64,000 nt of DNA from Hofstenia miamia (lineage: Eukaryota; Xenacoelomorpha; Acoela; Hofsteniidae). The notes under the pieces are model-generated. The model did not search any database and was not told the origin of the DNA. It was given only the letters and a program-made list of their open reading frames with translations. Location of the stretch: positions 297,383 to 361,382 of the forward strand of contig CABFPE010000198.1 of assembly GCA_900660155.1 (NCBI GenBank), read 5' to 3'. The position numbers and the translations under genes were made by a program. The number at the start of each line of letters is the position of its first letter. Positions within the stretch are counted from its first letter, which is position 1. Positions 30,858-37,440 of this stretch are shown piece after piece.

Positions 30858-32132
30858 GTTGCAATTTATTAGAAATTTGAGCCCTATGTTATAGGCAGAC
30901 AAAAATATCATTATAAGTTTTAAAATTCTATATACTTAATATATAAAATCCATTTAGTTATTCAATGCCAAATTTTATCAATAAAATAATTGGACTCAAA
31001 CTGATCTGTGACATTGATGTAGGGGTGTGCGGGTAGGCGGTTTCCATACCCGTACCCGCCCATTACTGGATAATTGATACCGGTACCCGCCCGTACCCGT
31101 GAAACTTTTAACGCACCCGCCCATACCCGCAAGTACCCGCGGGTACTACCCGTACCCGCACAGTCCTACATTGATGCTATTTTTGTTTGGCAAAGATCTT
31201 AGCTATAGACTTCTTCGTTTCAGCGAAAGCGATGTGCTGATATCCTTTCAGTTTCAGATGACGGGATTCCTTTTTTAGTTTTCGTGTGCGATTTCCAGTA
31301 CGGCATAAATAAACGTAGCACTTTCGAGGCATTTTTGAACTATAAATTGTGGGAAACCATGAAGCAATGCAAGCGTTTACAAAATAGTTGTTCTGCCATA
31401 CATCAGACGACAATTCCAACTTTACAAATTACTGAGTTTAATCAACTATAATAACTTTATAGAATACCTAATTATGTGTGAGTTACAATTTTAAAAAAAA
31501 CTATTTACTCGACGTTTTAAATATTTGAGCCTCAGAAATTTTAGTAAATTTTATTATGACATGGCCTTGTCTTTGGTACGCCTTATTTATAGACATTGTA
31601 TTTACTTTTGTTAACAATATTTATATTGCAATGCAATATTTGATACCAATTATTGTATTTCTATATTTAAAATATCATTAAGTTGTTATAAGGAAGTTCT
31701 CTAGAATTTGTCTACAATAGAATTGTTTGAAAAAATATTTTTATTATTAATTTTGTTGTATTTGCCTCAGTATCTGTATGATTACTTTAGGTACAAGAAG
31801 GAGCTATTTACTCTCTAATTGTTACTAATGGTCATGTAATTTGTGGAACAATTGCTCACATCATCAACGTATGGGACATTGAGACATTCGAACACGTTGG
31901 TAAGCTCACAGGTCACATGGGAATAATCTATGCGCTTGGTGTTTTGCAAGCACCTGGCAGTACAAAGCTTTTTTCAGCAAGCGGAGATCATACTATTCGA
32001 GTTTGGAGTTTGGAACAAATGATTTGCTCTCAGGCGCTCATCAGACACACTGATTGTGTGACTTCCTTAGTTGTCAGCCGTGGCTCCATCTATTCAGGGG
32101 CTGCGGATACCACTGTAAAAGTTTGGCAGTAG
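2183..32132 (+). CDS. TRAF7: TRAF7-type E3 ubiquitin ligase (whole gene, eight visible coding exons)
   Basis: TRAF7 is a RING E3 ligase that acts in MEKK3/JNK and NF-kB signalling (family knowledge). Visible exons: 2183-2309, 2376-2539, 4541-4769 (cut by an N), 10414-10613, 27619-27829, 28307-28653, 30239-30500 and 31791-32132. They total 626 codons, against 670 aa in human TRAF7, with about 25-30 residues missing between exons 3 and 4. Domain order is Ser/Asn-rich tail, C3HC4 RING (exon 3), TRAF-type zinc fingers (exon 4), coiled coil (exon 5 and start of 6) and seven WD40 repeats (exons 6-8). Exon phases agree at every junction that can be tested (1-2, 2-3, 4-5, 5-6, 6-7, 7-8). All introns use GT-AG. 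No stop interrupts the frame, so the gene looks functional. Introns 3 and 4 are swollen by transposons to about 5.6 and 17 kb. Confidence 0.95.
2376..2539 (+). CDS. TRAF7: TRAF7 coding exon 2 (Ser/Asn-rich linker)
   Basis: Opens after TTTTAG (2375) completing a Gly/Val split codon from exon 1, and runs 54 codons to CAG before GTATGT (2540). The text is rich in Ser, Asn and Pro (for example [16 protein letters not shown]) and leads in frame into the RING exon, as in the disordered pre-RING segment of TRAF7. Confidence 0.85.
2540..4540 (+). other. TRAF7 intron 2
   Basis: Two kilobases of AT-rich intron. It holds an AT microsatellite near 3050-3067 and two adjacent perfect palindromes (3412-3463). 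The small ORFs inside it show no recognisable domain. Confidence 0.8.
3412..3463. repeat. Two adjacent 20-bp perfect palindromes
   Basis: TTTGACAAATATTTGTCAAA at 3412-3431 and TTTGCCAAATATTTGGCAAA at 3444-3463 are each exact palindromes. The two are related by a 32-bp tandem period. The single change (A to C) is matched by its complementary change on the other half, so symmetry is preserved in both copies. Confidence 0.9.
4541..4769 (+). CDS. TRAF7: TRAF7 exon 3, RING finger (3' end cut by a one-base gap)
   Basis: Opens in phase 0 after GGCTTTTCAG (4540). It encodes the C3HC4 RING: Cys pair in FCMICC, then [15 protein letters not shown], then CPRDK, followed by [20 protein letters not shown]. 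Human TRAF7 has the same order (CCQLCC, DPVITTCGHTFCRRC, CPVD, NNIAVAEQIGELFIHC). The reading reaches the Cys of the first TRAF zinc finger and then meets the N at 4770. Sequence after the N does not continue the family alignment. Confidence 0.93.
4770..4770. other. Single-N join inside TRAF7 exon 3
   Basis: An N interrupts the RING exon exactly where the protein should continue into about 25-30 residues of the zinc-finger region (around the DPRGCPF block in human). No such codons were found between 4771 and 10413, so real sequence seems to be missing here. Confidence 0.8.
4771..5175. other. Intron 3 start, no feature
   Basis: AT-rich sequence after the N, with an AT microsatellite at about 5137-5164. 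No codons of the missing TRAF7 segment were seen. Confidence 0.6.
5176..6720 (-). pseudogene. P-element/THAP9-type transposase relic
   Basis: Minus-strand fragments in at least five frames read in order as a P-type transposase. At about 6300-6584 there is FALYLR and [13 protein letters not shown] (family: Lys-Asn-Leu-rich pre-GTP-binding region). At 5835-6137, [20 protein letters not shown], then [20 protein letters not shown], corresponds to the conserved LWxILNVKSPxxGxRLNDPD block of P/THAP9 proteins. At 5601-5825 [17 protein letters not shown] follows the LExxFGxYRQLxGGNY block, read partly in another frame. At 5358-5573 [14 protein letters not shown] matches the SEFTxLLSRGxLxYP block. The last piece ends near 5176. 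No THAP domain or terminal repeats were identified, so it is a decayed, partial copy inside TRAF7 intron 3. Confidence 0.75.
6883..7560 (+). pseudogene. LINE copy 1, ORF1 remnant
   Basis: Starts [20 protein letters not shown] and runs 66 codons to a stop at 7081-7083, then continues in other frames. It is Pro/Ser-rich (about 7120-7290), then shows a structured block with [20 protein letters not shown] and [20 protein letters not shown] (about 7330-7480). Such blocks are typical of LINE ORF1 C-terminal domains. No zinc knuckle was seen. Confidence 0.6.
7600..8260 (+). pseudogene. LINE copy 1, APE-type endonuclease remnant
   Basis: [19 protein letters not shown] at about 7690-7745 is the endonuclease E-T-W motif. 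At 8030-8050 VLICDDIN stands for the GDFN motif, and about 8225-8265 reads [10 protein letters not shown], the C-terminal SDH motif. Pieces are in more than one frame. Confidence 0.75.
8890..9690 (+). pseudogene. LINE copy 1, RT remnant split by an N at 9163 with local duplication
   Basis: Before the [21 protein letters not shown] and [17 protein letters not shown], the RT finger region. After the N, about 8933-9075 is repeated at 9206-9348 almost exactly. The sequence then switches to the RT C-terminal part ([20 protein letters not shown], ending near 9690). The catalytic palm is absent. The duplication next to an N suggests that two contig ends from different LINE copies were joined. Confidence 0.7.
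9691..10413. other. Intron 3 end, no feature
   Basis: AT-rich intron between the LINE and exon 4. The small ORFs show no homology that I recognise. Confidence 0.6.
10414..10613 (+). CDS. TRAF7: TRAF7 exon 4, TRAF-type zinc fingers
   Basis: Follows a TATATTTAG acceptor (10413). The 66 codons plus two bases include [34 protein letters not shown] and [13 protein letters not shown]. These match the human blocks [34 protein letters not shown] and CTFIGNQDTYETH, keeping all Cys/His ligands. The donor is AGGTTTTAC at 10612. The N-terminal part of the first finger is missing (see 4770). Confidence 0.93.
10614..10980. other. Intron 4 start, no feature
   Basis: AT-rich intron leading to the composite hAT insertion. 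Nothing recognised. Confidence 0.6.
12021..12703. other. Assembly gap (683 N)
   Basis: N run inside hAT transposase A. Its length differs from the two 1000-N gaps, so it may be an estimated size. Confidence 0.95.
12890..13620. repeat. 365-bp direct duplication separated by one N
   Basis: 12890-13254 and 13256-13620 are the same length and colinear, with about 10-12 substitutions (roughly 97% identity). Both encode the same part of hAT transposase A. This could be two alleles or, more interestingly, two different element copies joined at the N. Confidence 0.9.
14278..14356. repeat. 36-bp inverted repeat with 7-bp loop
   Basis: 14278-14313 and 14321-14356 are reverse complements with one mismatch, around the loop TAAATTG. 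It lies just outside the transposase start, between the gene and the nested element. It could form a strong hairpin in RNA or DNA. Confidence 0.9.
14385..15343. mobile_element. Non-autonomous hAT (943 bp) nested in hAT A
   Basis: The element at 14393-15335 is flanked by the 8-bp duplication AGTTTATA (14385-14392 and 15336-15343). The ends are CAGAGGCCCAGCGAG and, inward from the right, CAGGGGCCCAGCTAA, followed by G-rich subterminal sequence (GGGGGTGCAT on both sides). No transposase is encoded. Part of it (14889-15246) recurs at 18101-18452, so the nested element was already in the hAT A lineage before that copy formed. Confidence 0.85.
15632..15646. repeat. Internal second copy of the hAT A right terminus
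   Basis: CTGCCGGCGCCCATG is identical to the outer right terminus at 18631-18645, but the next bases (GGCAATAT) do not match GTTTTAAC. Immediately to its right the coding sequence of hAT B begins mid-protein, so this terminus marks a hAT A copy sitting inside hAT B. Confidence 0.8.
15647..16869 (-). pseudogene. hAT transposase B (partial, cut by hAT A)
   Basis: Minus strand from about 16869 ([18 protein letters not shown]). At 16238-16516 it shows [20 protein letters not shown] and [13 protein letters not shown]. Near 16150-16260 it has [12 protein letters not shown] and [15 protein letters not shown], motifs of hAT transposases of the group also seen at 25203-26060. It ends at 15647 in ...[10 protein letters not shown], just where family members continue to the ...VERSFS dimerisation motif. 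It carries several stops and frame changes. Confidence 0.7.
16880..17004. repeat. Minisatellite, unit near TTAAATAGGGTTATTCTAC
   Basis: Three to four imperfect copies of a unit containing AAATAGGGTTATTCTACAAA, spaced about 35-40 bp, directly upstream of the hAT B start codon. Confidence 0.7.
17401..17520. repeat. Cluster of CGAAATT/AATTTCG motifs
   Basis: At least six GAAATT or AATTTC words, mostly preceded or followed by CG, occur in both orientations within 120 bp. This is typical of subterminal motif clusters in hAT elements but is not proven here. Confidence 0.5.
17560..17660. repeat. Six GATTAATC words within 101 bp
   Basis: GATTAATC occurs at about 17560, 17576, 17586, 17599, 17630 and 17653, several extended to the palindromic CGATTAATCG. 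It follows CAGGGATCCAAC at about 17546-17557, which may be a terminal repeat. Confidence 0.75.
17661..18098. other. Non-coding remainder next to hAT B, with single N at 17820
   Basis: No ORF or repeat recognised. The N at 17820 marks a contig join, so left and right parts may not be truly adjacent. Confidence 0.5.
18099..18645. repeat. Partial right half of hAT A, direct copy of 14889-15646
   Basis: 18101-18452 matches 14889-15246, then the sequence jumps to match 15486-15646, so about 240 bp is deleted relative to the other copy. It ends in the outer right terminus and carries a G/C-rich foldback just inside (GGGGGGCAAGTGCCCCCC). Confidence 0.85.
18654..19539. other. Intron 4 segment, possible mariner-like remnant
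   Basis: Mostly featureless AT-rich intron. The minus strand at about 19035-19206 reads [20 protein letters not shown] followed by [15 protein letters not shown]. This resembles the Tc1/mariner transposase region ending ...YLEFLD, but the stretch is short and unconfirmed. Confidence 0.3.
19540..19975. repeat. About 218-bp tandem duplication across a LINE boundary
   Basis: 19540-19757 and 19758-19975 are nearly identical. The unit spans the junction between unrelated intron sequence and the LINE, so both the junction and about 35-55 bp of LINE are doubled. No N separates the copies. Confidence 0.9.
19922..23720 (+). mobile_element. CR1/Jockey-group LINE, copy 2, split by a retroelement
   Basis: 19922-20990 aligns with 8262-9160 of copy 1 at high identity. 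It extends further into [18 protein letters not shown] (about 20865-20912) is the RT A motif. The reading then stops at about 20990 and resumes at about 23320 with [18 protein letters not shown], then [11 protein letters not shown], the RT B and C motifs with Val-Asp-Asn for the usual YADD. The two halves fit one LINE into which the 20990-23290 element inserted. The 5' part is missing, and frames are broken in several places. Confidence 0.8.
20990..23290 (-). mobile_element. Short-terminal-repeat retroelement fossil (RT and RNase H)
   Basis: Minus strand. Ends carry direct repeats of about 85 bp (about 20992-21078 and 23205-23282, each with TATAAATAGGAG read on the minus strand). Parts in order: a low-similarity 5' ORF (about 22417-22981), RT (about 21685-22406, with [10 protein letters not shown] and [11 protein letters not shown]) and RNase H (about 20949-21556, ending with an ADNPSR-type motif). 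The family is unresolved; Ty3-like or another LTR-type lineage are both possible. It is broken in roughly six to eight places and inserted into LINE copy 2, so it is younger than that LINE. Confidence 0.6.
23735..24233 (+). pseudogene. LINE RT fragment (different family)
   Basis: Reads a decayed ...[10 protein letters not shown] region, then [13 protein letters not shown] at about 23814-23852, the RT catalytic YADD. KYLG at about 24003 marks the end of the palm. Only about 500 bp is preserved and several frames are needed. Confidence 0.6.
24500..25080 (-). pseudogene. hAT transposase fragment C1
   Basis: Minus strand 24801-25064 reads [20 protein letters not shown] followed by IAVKKAF, the Cys-His region preceding the helical insertion of hAT transposases. 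The sequence to about 24520 continues in a second frame. Partial and broken. Confidence 0.5.
25203..26060 (-). pseudogene. hAT transposase fragment C2 (same group as hAT B)
   Basis: On the minus strand, about 25890-26040 reads [17 protein letters not shown] and [20 protein letters not shown]. The next part reads [20 protein letters not shown], then [19 protein letters not shown] and [19 protein letters not shown] (25430-25740), and ends with dimerisation-like residues near 25244-25330 in another frame. Two or three frame changes and at least one stop break it. Confidence 0.65.
26061..27618. other. Intron 4 end, no feature
   Basis: AT-rich intron before exon 5. I see no repeat, RNA gene or transposon remnant I can support. 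Confidence 0.6.
27619..27829 (+). CDS. TRAF7: TRAF7 exon 5, coiled coil
   Basis: Acceptor TATTTTAG (27618), donor CAA/GTAAGT (27830). One base completes the Arg codon split with exon 4, then 70 codons follow. [20 protein letters not shown] and [20 protein letters not shown] show heptad spacing and align with the human [20 protein letters not shown] segment, the oligomerisation coiled coil. Confidence 0.92.
27830..28306. other. TRAF7 intron 5
   Basis: Short AT-rich intron with GTAAGT donor and TTTTAG acceptor. No further feature seen. Confidence 0.85.
28307..28653 (+). CDS. TRAF7: TRAF7 exon 6, end of coiled coil and WD40 repeats 1-2
   Basis: Acceptor ATTTTAG (28306), donor ATC/GTAAG (28654). 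After the coiled-coil end, [16 protein letters not shown] starts WD40 repeat 1, ending [10 protein letters not shown]. Repeat 2 runs from RTLEGH to IIMWDL. The spacing and the linker [18 protein letters not shown]-like sequence are those of human TRAF7. Ends with two bases of a split Ser codon. Confidence 0.95.
28654..30238. other. TRAF7 intron 6
   Basis: AT-rich intron. Apart from the 57-bp tandem pair (29764-29877), only an unassigned minus-strand ORF of 79 codons (29437-29676) is present. Confidence 0.8.
29764..29877. repeat. 57-bp tandem duplication
   Basis: 29764-29820 and 29821-29877 differ by one base (CTC versus CTA). Very recent, in intron 6. Confidence 0.95.
30239..30500 (+). CDS. 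TRAF7: TRAF7 exon 7, WD40 repeats 3-4
   Basis: Acceptor TTGTTTAG (30238), donor CAG/GTACG (30501). Encodes [20 protein letters not shown] ending VVKVWDI, then [19 protein letters not shown] ending TIRMYSL. The LNHWVRA motif is shared with human TRAF7. Repeat 4 has Tyr-Ser in place of the usual Trp-Asp. Confidence 0.94.
30501..31011. other. TRAF7 intron 7, left part
   Basis: AT-rich, with an AT microsatellite at about 30828-30854. Nothing else recognised. Confidence 0.8.
31012..31176. mobile_element. 149-bp hAT-like MITE with TACCCG repeats
   Basis: The 8-bp duplication CATTGATG lies at 31012-31019 and 31169-31176. The element at 31020-31168 has inverted ends TAGGGGTGTGCGGGTA and, inward from the right, TAGGACTGTGCGGGTA. 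The interior is a mosaic of TACCCGC/TACCCGT words and is strikingly GC-rich against its AT-rich surroundings. No coding capacity. Confidence 0.9.
31177..31332 (-). pseudogene. THAP-like N-terminal fragment
   Basis: A 51-codon minus-strand ORF starts [20 protein letters not shown] Met-Pro-x-x-Cys start with Cys-x4-Cys spacing is the opening of a THAP zinc finger, found in P-type transposases and host THAP proteins. The downstream Cys/His and AVPTIF box are not seen. It abuts the target duplication of the MITE. Confidence 0.35.
31333..31790. other. TRAF7 intron 7, right part
   Basis: AT-rich intron without recognised features, ending in the TTTAG acceptor of exon 8. Confidence 0.8.
31791..32132 (+). 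CDS. TRAF7: TRAF7 exon 8, WD40 repeats 5-7 and stop
   Basis: Acceptor ACTTTAG (31790). The 113 codons encode three repeats ending [18 protein letters not shown] and TTVKVWQ, then TAG at 32130-32132. The human protein ends VDSTVKVWTC, so the C-terminus is complete within one residue. Confidence 0.95.
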   Translation, partial: VQEGAIYSLIVTNGHVICGTIAHIINVWDIETFEHVGKLTGHMGIIYALGVLQAPGSTKLFSASGDHTIRVWSLEQMICSQALIRHTDCVTSLVVSRGSIYSGAADTTVKVWQ

Positions 32133-33060
32133 TCTGAAAGGAATTTTAAAATCTAGATGTATTTTGTGAGTTTTGCATCAATGTTAAAATTGATAATTTT
32201 ATTCAAAAATTTCAGGTACAGCTAGCATTTTTGAAAACGTTCTTATGCAATTCTCATCTCCACATTACAAATTTGGCGGGAGTGATTGTGAATTACTCTT
32301 ATCAATACTGATTCCTTTTCACTTATATTATTTCAAATATTCGATGTATCAAATTTTTTATAGACATACTGTAGAATTCTACATTTTTTTGTATTTTGAG
32401 GTAACAGTATCATTTCTTCTGTTTCTCTAAAATGGTTAGTGTCCAATCACTCCTGCAGTAAGGCAAAGCTTTAACCAGATCCTGAAATTTTCGTCTTCTG
32501 CTGTGTATAGATCCGTTGCTATACTATTTGAATCGGGCTTCTGTTTTGTACAATGAATTTAATTTTATTTACAATTTCTAATGTTTGAATTATGTTAATG
32601 AATTTTATAAATTCCAATTATTGTAGTTTGTTAGACATTAAATTTTTTTGTCTTCCAATTGTTGCAAAATTTGACTTTTATCACTATTTTTTGAAGTCAA
32701 CGAGCAAAATTAAATGCAGTAAACCTTAAACCGCCCAAGTCAAGAACAGATTTTTTATCCAAGCCTATTACAAAATTAAAAATCGAGAAATATGAAAACA
32801 TCTATAGGGGAAATTCTTTGGACTGAATATTAAAAATATGTACAATAGAGTATTGCAGAAAATATAAAATTTTTCAGTTTGAAAGCTATTCAGAGCATGT
32901 GACCATGCCAAACCATTAAGGCGTGGTTTGCACACAAACAGAAGGCACAGCGCCTCAATGAGAGTTACCGGGCGTTATTTTAAAAAAGGAAAATGAAAGA
33001 GGAGGCGCGTTCCTCTATCACTCTTTGCTTTCAGATTTTGGATGTCGTTCGTGAGTTTGA
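32133..33060. other. TRAF7 3' flank
   Basis: Probable 3' UTR and flank. I found no AATAAA close to the stop, so the polyadenylation site cannot be placed. No gene is supported here. Confidence 0.5.
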
Positions 33061-33998
33061 AAATTGTTCAAGAAACCATCAAAATTTCAACAATTCCTAG
33101 GTAGTTTAAAGTTTGTTTCTTATTCTCTGCACAAAAAATATTCGAATCATTTAATTGAGCAATTGAAAAACGAATTGGGTTTAGCTGTATCTGAAAATAA
33201 AGACATTGTTTTAATTATTTGGGCCAAAAAGAACGAGATAAAATTGACATTTTACTAAATATGTTTAATCTGAATATTGTCAATAAAATTACGCCGGCAA
33301 GGGTCACTGCAACGAGTAGCATACTTATTGATCAGATAATGATTTTTCTAAACTTACTGCTGAAAGTCAGTTCTCTACTAATATTAGCTTTATAAAATCA
33401 ATAAATTCAATAGTTAGGAAATTGAACAAGATTCGGGAAAGAAATAATTATGATGTTTAAAAACTACAATTATCGCTGAATATTCTTATGAAGTATATTA
33501 TGCGGAATATACTAATTCTGTGATGGAAAATTTTATTTCAATCTTTGAAAAACACAATCATATTTTCTGCCAAGAAAAGAACTTACTTAACAAAAACAAG
33601 AAATTTATCAAATATTGAAAATCGTAAATCTTTCAATAAATATATTAAAAATGAATTCAAAATTTTACCAAACCAAAAGTGCAAATGGAAGCTCATTCAT
33701 GAAATTGCTAACACTGAAAAATCTAAATCTACAAGAATTGAGGAGATTAGAGACTCGGATGGAACTCATTTGATATGGGGTCCTTTAAATTTTCACAAGT
33801 TTAATGTTTCGTATAGCATATTAGTAATATTTAAATCATTTGTAAATGATTCATATTCATAAAAAATCACCCCAATTCAATTCTTGTTTTTTGACTACGT
33901 ACGAAATGATTAAAGCAATTAATAAACTAAAACCCAATAAATGTAGTGGTCCATCTAAAATTACCTCCTGGATATTCAAAGCAACTGCCTCTGTAACT

Positions 33999-36039
33999 CC
34001 TGAACCTCTAAATTTCATCTTCAATGAATCCTTAAAACAACTTTCCAAATTGTTTGAAACGAGCATATATTACTCCGGTTTTCAAAAAAAGATGTTACTT
34101 TAGCTACTAATTAAAGGTCGAGCTCAATTACTTCGCCAATAAGTAAAATTTTCGAACGACTCTTACATAATCAAATTAGTGACCGCCTTTCAAAACACAA
34201 ATTATTGTCAAAACCCAATTTGGTTTTTGCAAGAATTTTTCAACTGATGATGCTCTTTTGTATGTTGCCGCAAGTTGGCGATTGCTTCGTGACTAAGCAA
34301 TTTGTTGCAGTGGCCTGTGTATTAATCATGATATCTTATATATTAAATTAGAAAAGCTAAGATTTTCTGAATTAATGTTAAATTAATGCATTAAAATCTC
34401 ACTACTATGCCACTCGGAAGGACCGAGCGAAAATGGCATATTAAGAGTTTGTAGCAGCAGGTTTATTAACGTCTGTACCGAGGAAAAGTGGCATAATATC
34501 GAGAATCGCATAGTAGTGGGGCGACATAGTTGCGAGATTTGTCTATCTAGTTATCTAACCAACAGAATTCAGTGCGCAAATTAATACTTTCTCTAATTGG
34601 CTATCTAAAAGCAGAGTGCTGCAAGGTACCATTTTTGGACCGCTACTTTTTAGCTTAGATGTAAATGACATGCAGAAACATACGAATTGTCAATTGATTC
34701 AATACGCCAATGATGCTTGGATTTTTAGTGGAAATACATCCTTAAGTCAAGTAATAAATGATGTAGAACAAAATTGTGAAAATTTACGTAAATATTTTAA
34801 CATGCACACTAACTGAAAAAACTGAATTTTGCATCCTGAATCTTCAGGAAAAATTGTACTACTATACTATCAAATATTTCACTTTTAATAACTCCTCAAT
34901 CTCCTCTAAAGAATCAATTAAATATCTAGGCATAACTATTGACTCAAGGAAAAGAAATTTTGCAGCGCATCCCAATATGAATCATATTATATGATTCAGT
35001 TATTTCATGCTCTTAATTATGCANCCTGAACCTCTAAATTTCATCTTCAATGAATCCTTAAAACAACTTTCCAAATTGTTTGAAACGAGCATATATTACT
35101 CCGGTTTTCAAAAAAAGATGTTACTTTAGCTACTAATTAAAGGTCGAGCTCAATTACTTCGCCAATAAGTAAAATTTTCGAACGACTCTTACATAATCAA
35201 ATTAGTGACCGCCTTTCAAAACACAAATTATTGTCAAAACCCAATTTGGTTTTTGCAAGAATTTTTCAACTGATGATGCTCTTTTGTATGTTGGCGATTG
35301 CTTCTTGACTAAGCAATTTGTTGCAGTGGCCTGTGTATTAATCATGATATCTTATATATTAAATTAGAAAAGCTAAGATTTTCTGAATTAATGTTAAATT
35401 AATGCATTAAAATCTCACTACTATGCCACTCGGAAGGACCGAGCGAAAATGGCATATTAAGAGTTTGTAGCAGCAGGTTTATTAACGTCTGTACCGAGGA
35501 AAAGTGGCATAATATCGAGAATCGCATAGTAGTGGGGCGACATAGTTGCGAGATTTGTCTATCTAGTTATCTAACCAACAGAATTCAGTGCGCAAATTAA
35601 TACTTTCTCTAATTGGCTATCTAAAAGCAGAGTGCTGCAAGGTACCATTTTTGGACCGCTACTTTTTAGCTTAGATGTAAATGACATGCAGAAACATACG
35701 AATTGTCAATTGATTCAATACGCCAATGATGCTTGGATTTTTAGTGGAAATACATCCTTAAGTCAAGTAATAAATGATGTAGAACAAAATTGTGAAAATT
35801 TACGTAAATATTTTAACATGCACACTAACTGAAAAAACTGAATTTTGCATCCTGAATCTTCAGGAAAAATTGTACTACTATACTATCAAATATTTCACTT
35901 TTAATAACTCCTCAATCTCCTCTAAAGAATCAATTAAATATCTAGGCATAACTATTGACTCAAGGAAAAGAAATTTTGCAGCGCATCCCAATATGAATCA
36001 TATTATATGATTCAGTTATTTCATGCTCTTAATTATGCA
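33999..36039. repeat. About 1-kb direct duplication separated by one N
   Basis: 33999-35023 (1025 bp) and 35025-36039 (1015 bp) are nearly identical. The length difference is a 10-bp deletion (CCGCAAGTTG present only in the left copy, near 34266). Clear sign of unmerged contig ends or haplotypes at 35024. Confidence 0.95.
34394..34540. repeat. About 147-bp foldback insert inside LINE RT
   Basis: Nested inverted repeats: AAATCTC/GAGATTT at the ends, ACTACTATGC (34401-34410) with GCATAGTAGT (34508-34517), and an inner stem ATGCCA...TGGCAT (34407-34439) that encloses CTCGG...CCGAG. LINE codons are readable on both sides (LEKLRFSE before, SSYLTNRIQCAQI after) and this block interrupts them. A second copy lies in the duplicated segment at about 35405-35555. 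Confidence 0.6.
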
Positions 36040-36742
36040 AATACACCTTTTTAAATTTAAATGAATCATTAATAAGAAAAACTTACAATGCAATATAATT
36101 TGCAAACTTATGTCATAAACGCAATATAAGAACTAATCATTATACTAGCATTTAATTTCGTAAAAAAATCAAGCAACATTCTTATTAATGTTGCAATTCG
36201 CAATTGGAATCGATTACCAAATGAAACTAAAATGATTAAGAGTGAAATTAAGTTTAAAAGAAAATTGAAAGCATTTGTTGAAAGAAAATTTTTTTTTGGG
36301 TAAATCATGGCTAGGATTCAAATTTTACAATAAAGATTATACAATATTGAGCAACTAATTTCCATAGCCTGAGCAGAACTGATTTTATAGTCTTGTTTTT
36401 TGTTATCATTCTTGAGGTTATTGAGATAATAACCAGTTTTGTAATTGAAATATCTAAATAAAGAATATCTTAGCTTATTTTAGATCATTCTGATAACAAC
36501 GATCAATTTTGCAGTGTCAATGTGCCTATTATATTTACCCCATTTATATACATGTGAAGTAGACAAATTTATTTTGAGTACAAGCGATGTTTTTTTCCGG
36601 GCAGTTGGATTGCAAGAGCTCCATTAATGAATACCATGCGCAATTAACACACGCGAACTCACCTTTCATGTGCCTTAGTTGAGAGGAACTACTTATCTTA
36701 TATAAAGTTTTCGCTGAAATTTCAAATACAGCGGATAGTAAA

Positions 36743-37440
36743 ATGGAAAATCACCAAAGCATTCAAGCTCAAGCAGCTACAGGCCATGCCGTAGCTCAAC
36801 CACAAGCCTCGCCAGGAATAGATGTCGCAGTTGCGGATCATAACTTCCCAGACCCCGATCACTAAAGATCAGAAATCGCCAGCCACGAAGATTTAGAGAA
36901 GGCAATGATACCCGCATAGTTGGCACTTCCATGTAAAGAGATCTTAGAGTACAAGGCCTCATAAAAGGAGCAAATGTTTCTGTACATTCTTATCGCAGCA
37001 GTACAATCGATGAGCTCGCAGATGTCTTTTAACTGTACCCAAAAGAAAACTCAGTTAAGAGATTCATGGTATCAGCTGGAAGAAATAACACTGTGCAGAA
37101 AGAGCAAAATTTCACAGATAAGTTTAAATCTTTAGTTAATATTATAAATAAAATTTCAGTTCTGCTTCCATTTTTCTTAGTGAAGTTGCTCGTTTACCTT
37201 TTTAGAACTCTTACGCTAGAAAAGCAGAAGAACTAAACAAAATCAGAAATTATTCAATTATTGCTTTTAAAAATTTTAACTATTTTTATTTAGGGAAATA
37301 TATCAATCTAAATCTATTTTCGCGAGACGGAATACATTTCTCGAAGTTAGGCTACGCTACCCTGGCGCGCTATATCAAAGACTTCTTCGAACCGAAAAAC
37401 CAGATGTGTAATAAGAGACAGAGGTCAATCTTCTTTATTG
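36743..37440 (+). pseudogene. LINE ORF1 with SGNH/GDSL-esterase-like end
   Basis: Starts MENHQSIQAQAATGHAVAQP at 36743, Gln/Ala-rich, with a stop at 36863-36865. Later pieces in other frames read RDLRVQGLIKGANVSVHSYR, VKRFMVSAGRNNT and, at 37322-37425, RDGIHFSKLGYATLARYI. Asp-Gly-x-His-Phe-Ser is block V of SGNH hydrolases, carrying the catalytic Asp and His. Esterase-type ORF1 is known in CR1/L2 LINEs. Confidence 0.6.

Larger units (their letters stand above)
33061..36400 (+). mobile_element. CR1/L2-like LINE (endonuclease end and RT), decayed
   Basis: Endonuclease C-terminal residues (NIVNKITPARVTATSSILID near 33267-33333) are followed by a linker. RT starts with the finger motif AINKLKPNKCSGPSKITSWI (33916-33975). 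RT B and C motifs read LQGTIFGPLLFSLDVND and IQYANDAWIFSG (34616-34730), with Tyr-Ala-Asn-Asp for YADD. The end (NWNRLPNETKMIKSE near 36205-36250) is the usual C-terminal LINE block. 33999-36039 is doubled around an N. Many stops are present. Confidence 0.75.

Noticed and set aside
34230-34260. Hammerhead ribozyme core (CTGATGA) in the LINE
   Set aside because: The string lies inside RT codons (Ser-Thr-Asp-Asp-Ala) and no matching stems or GAAA partner were found.
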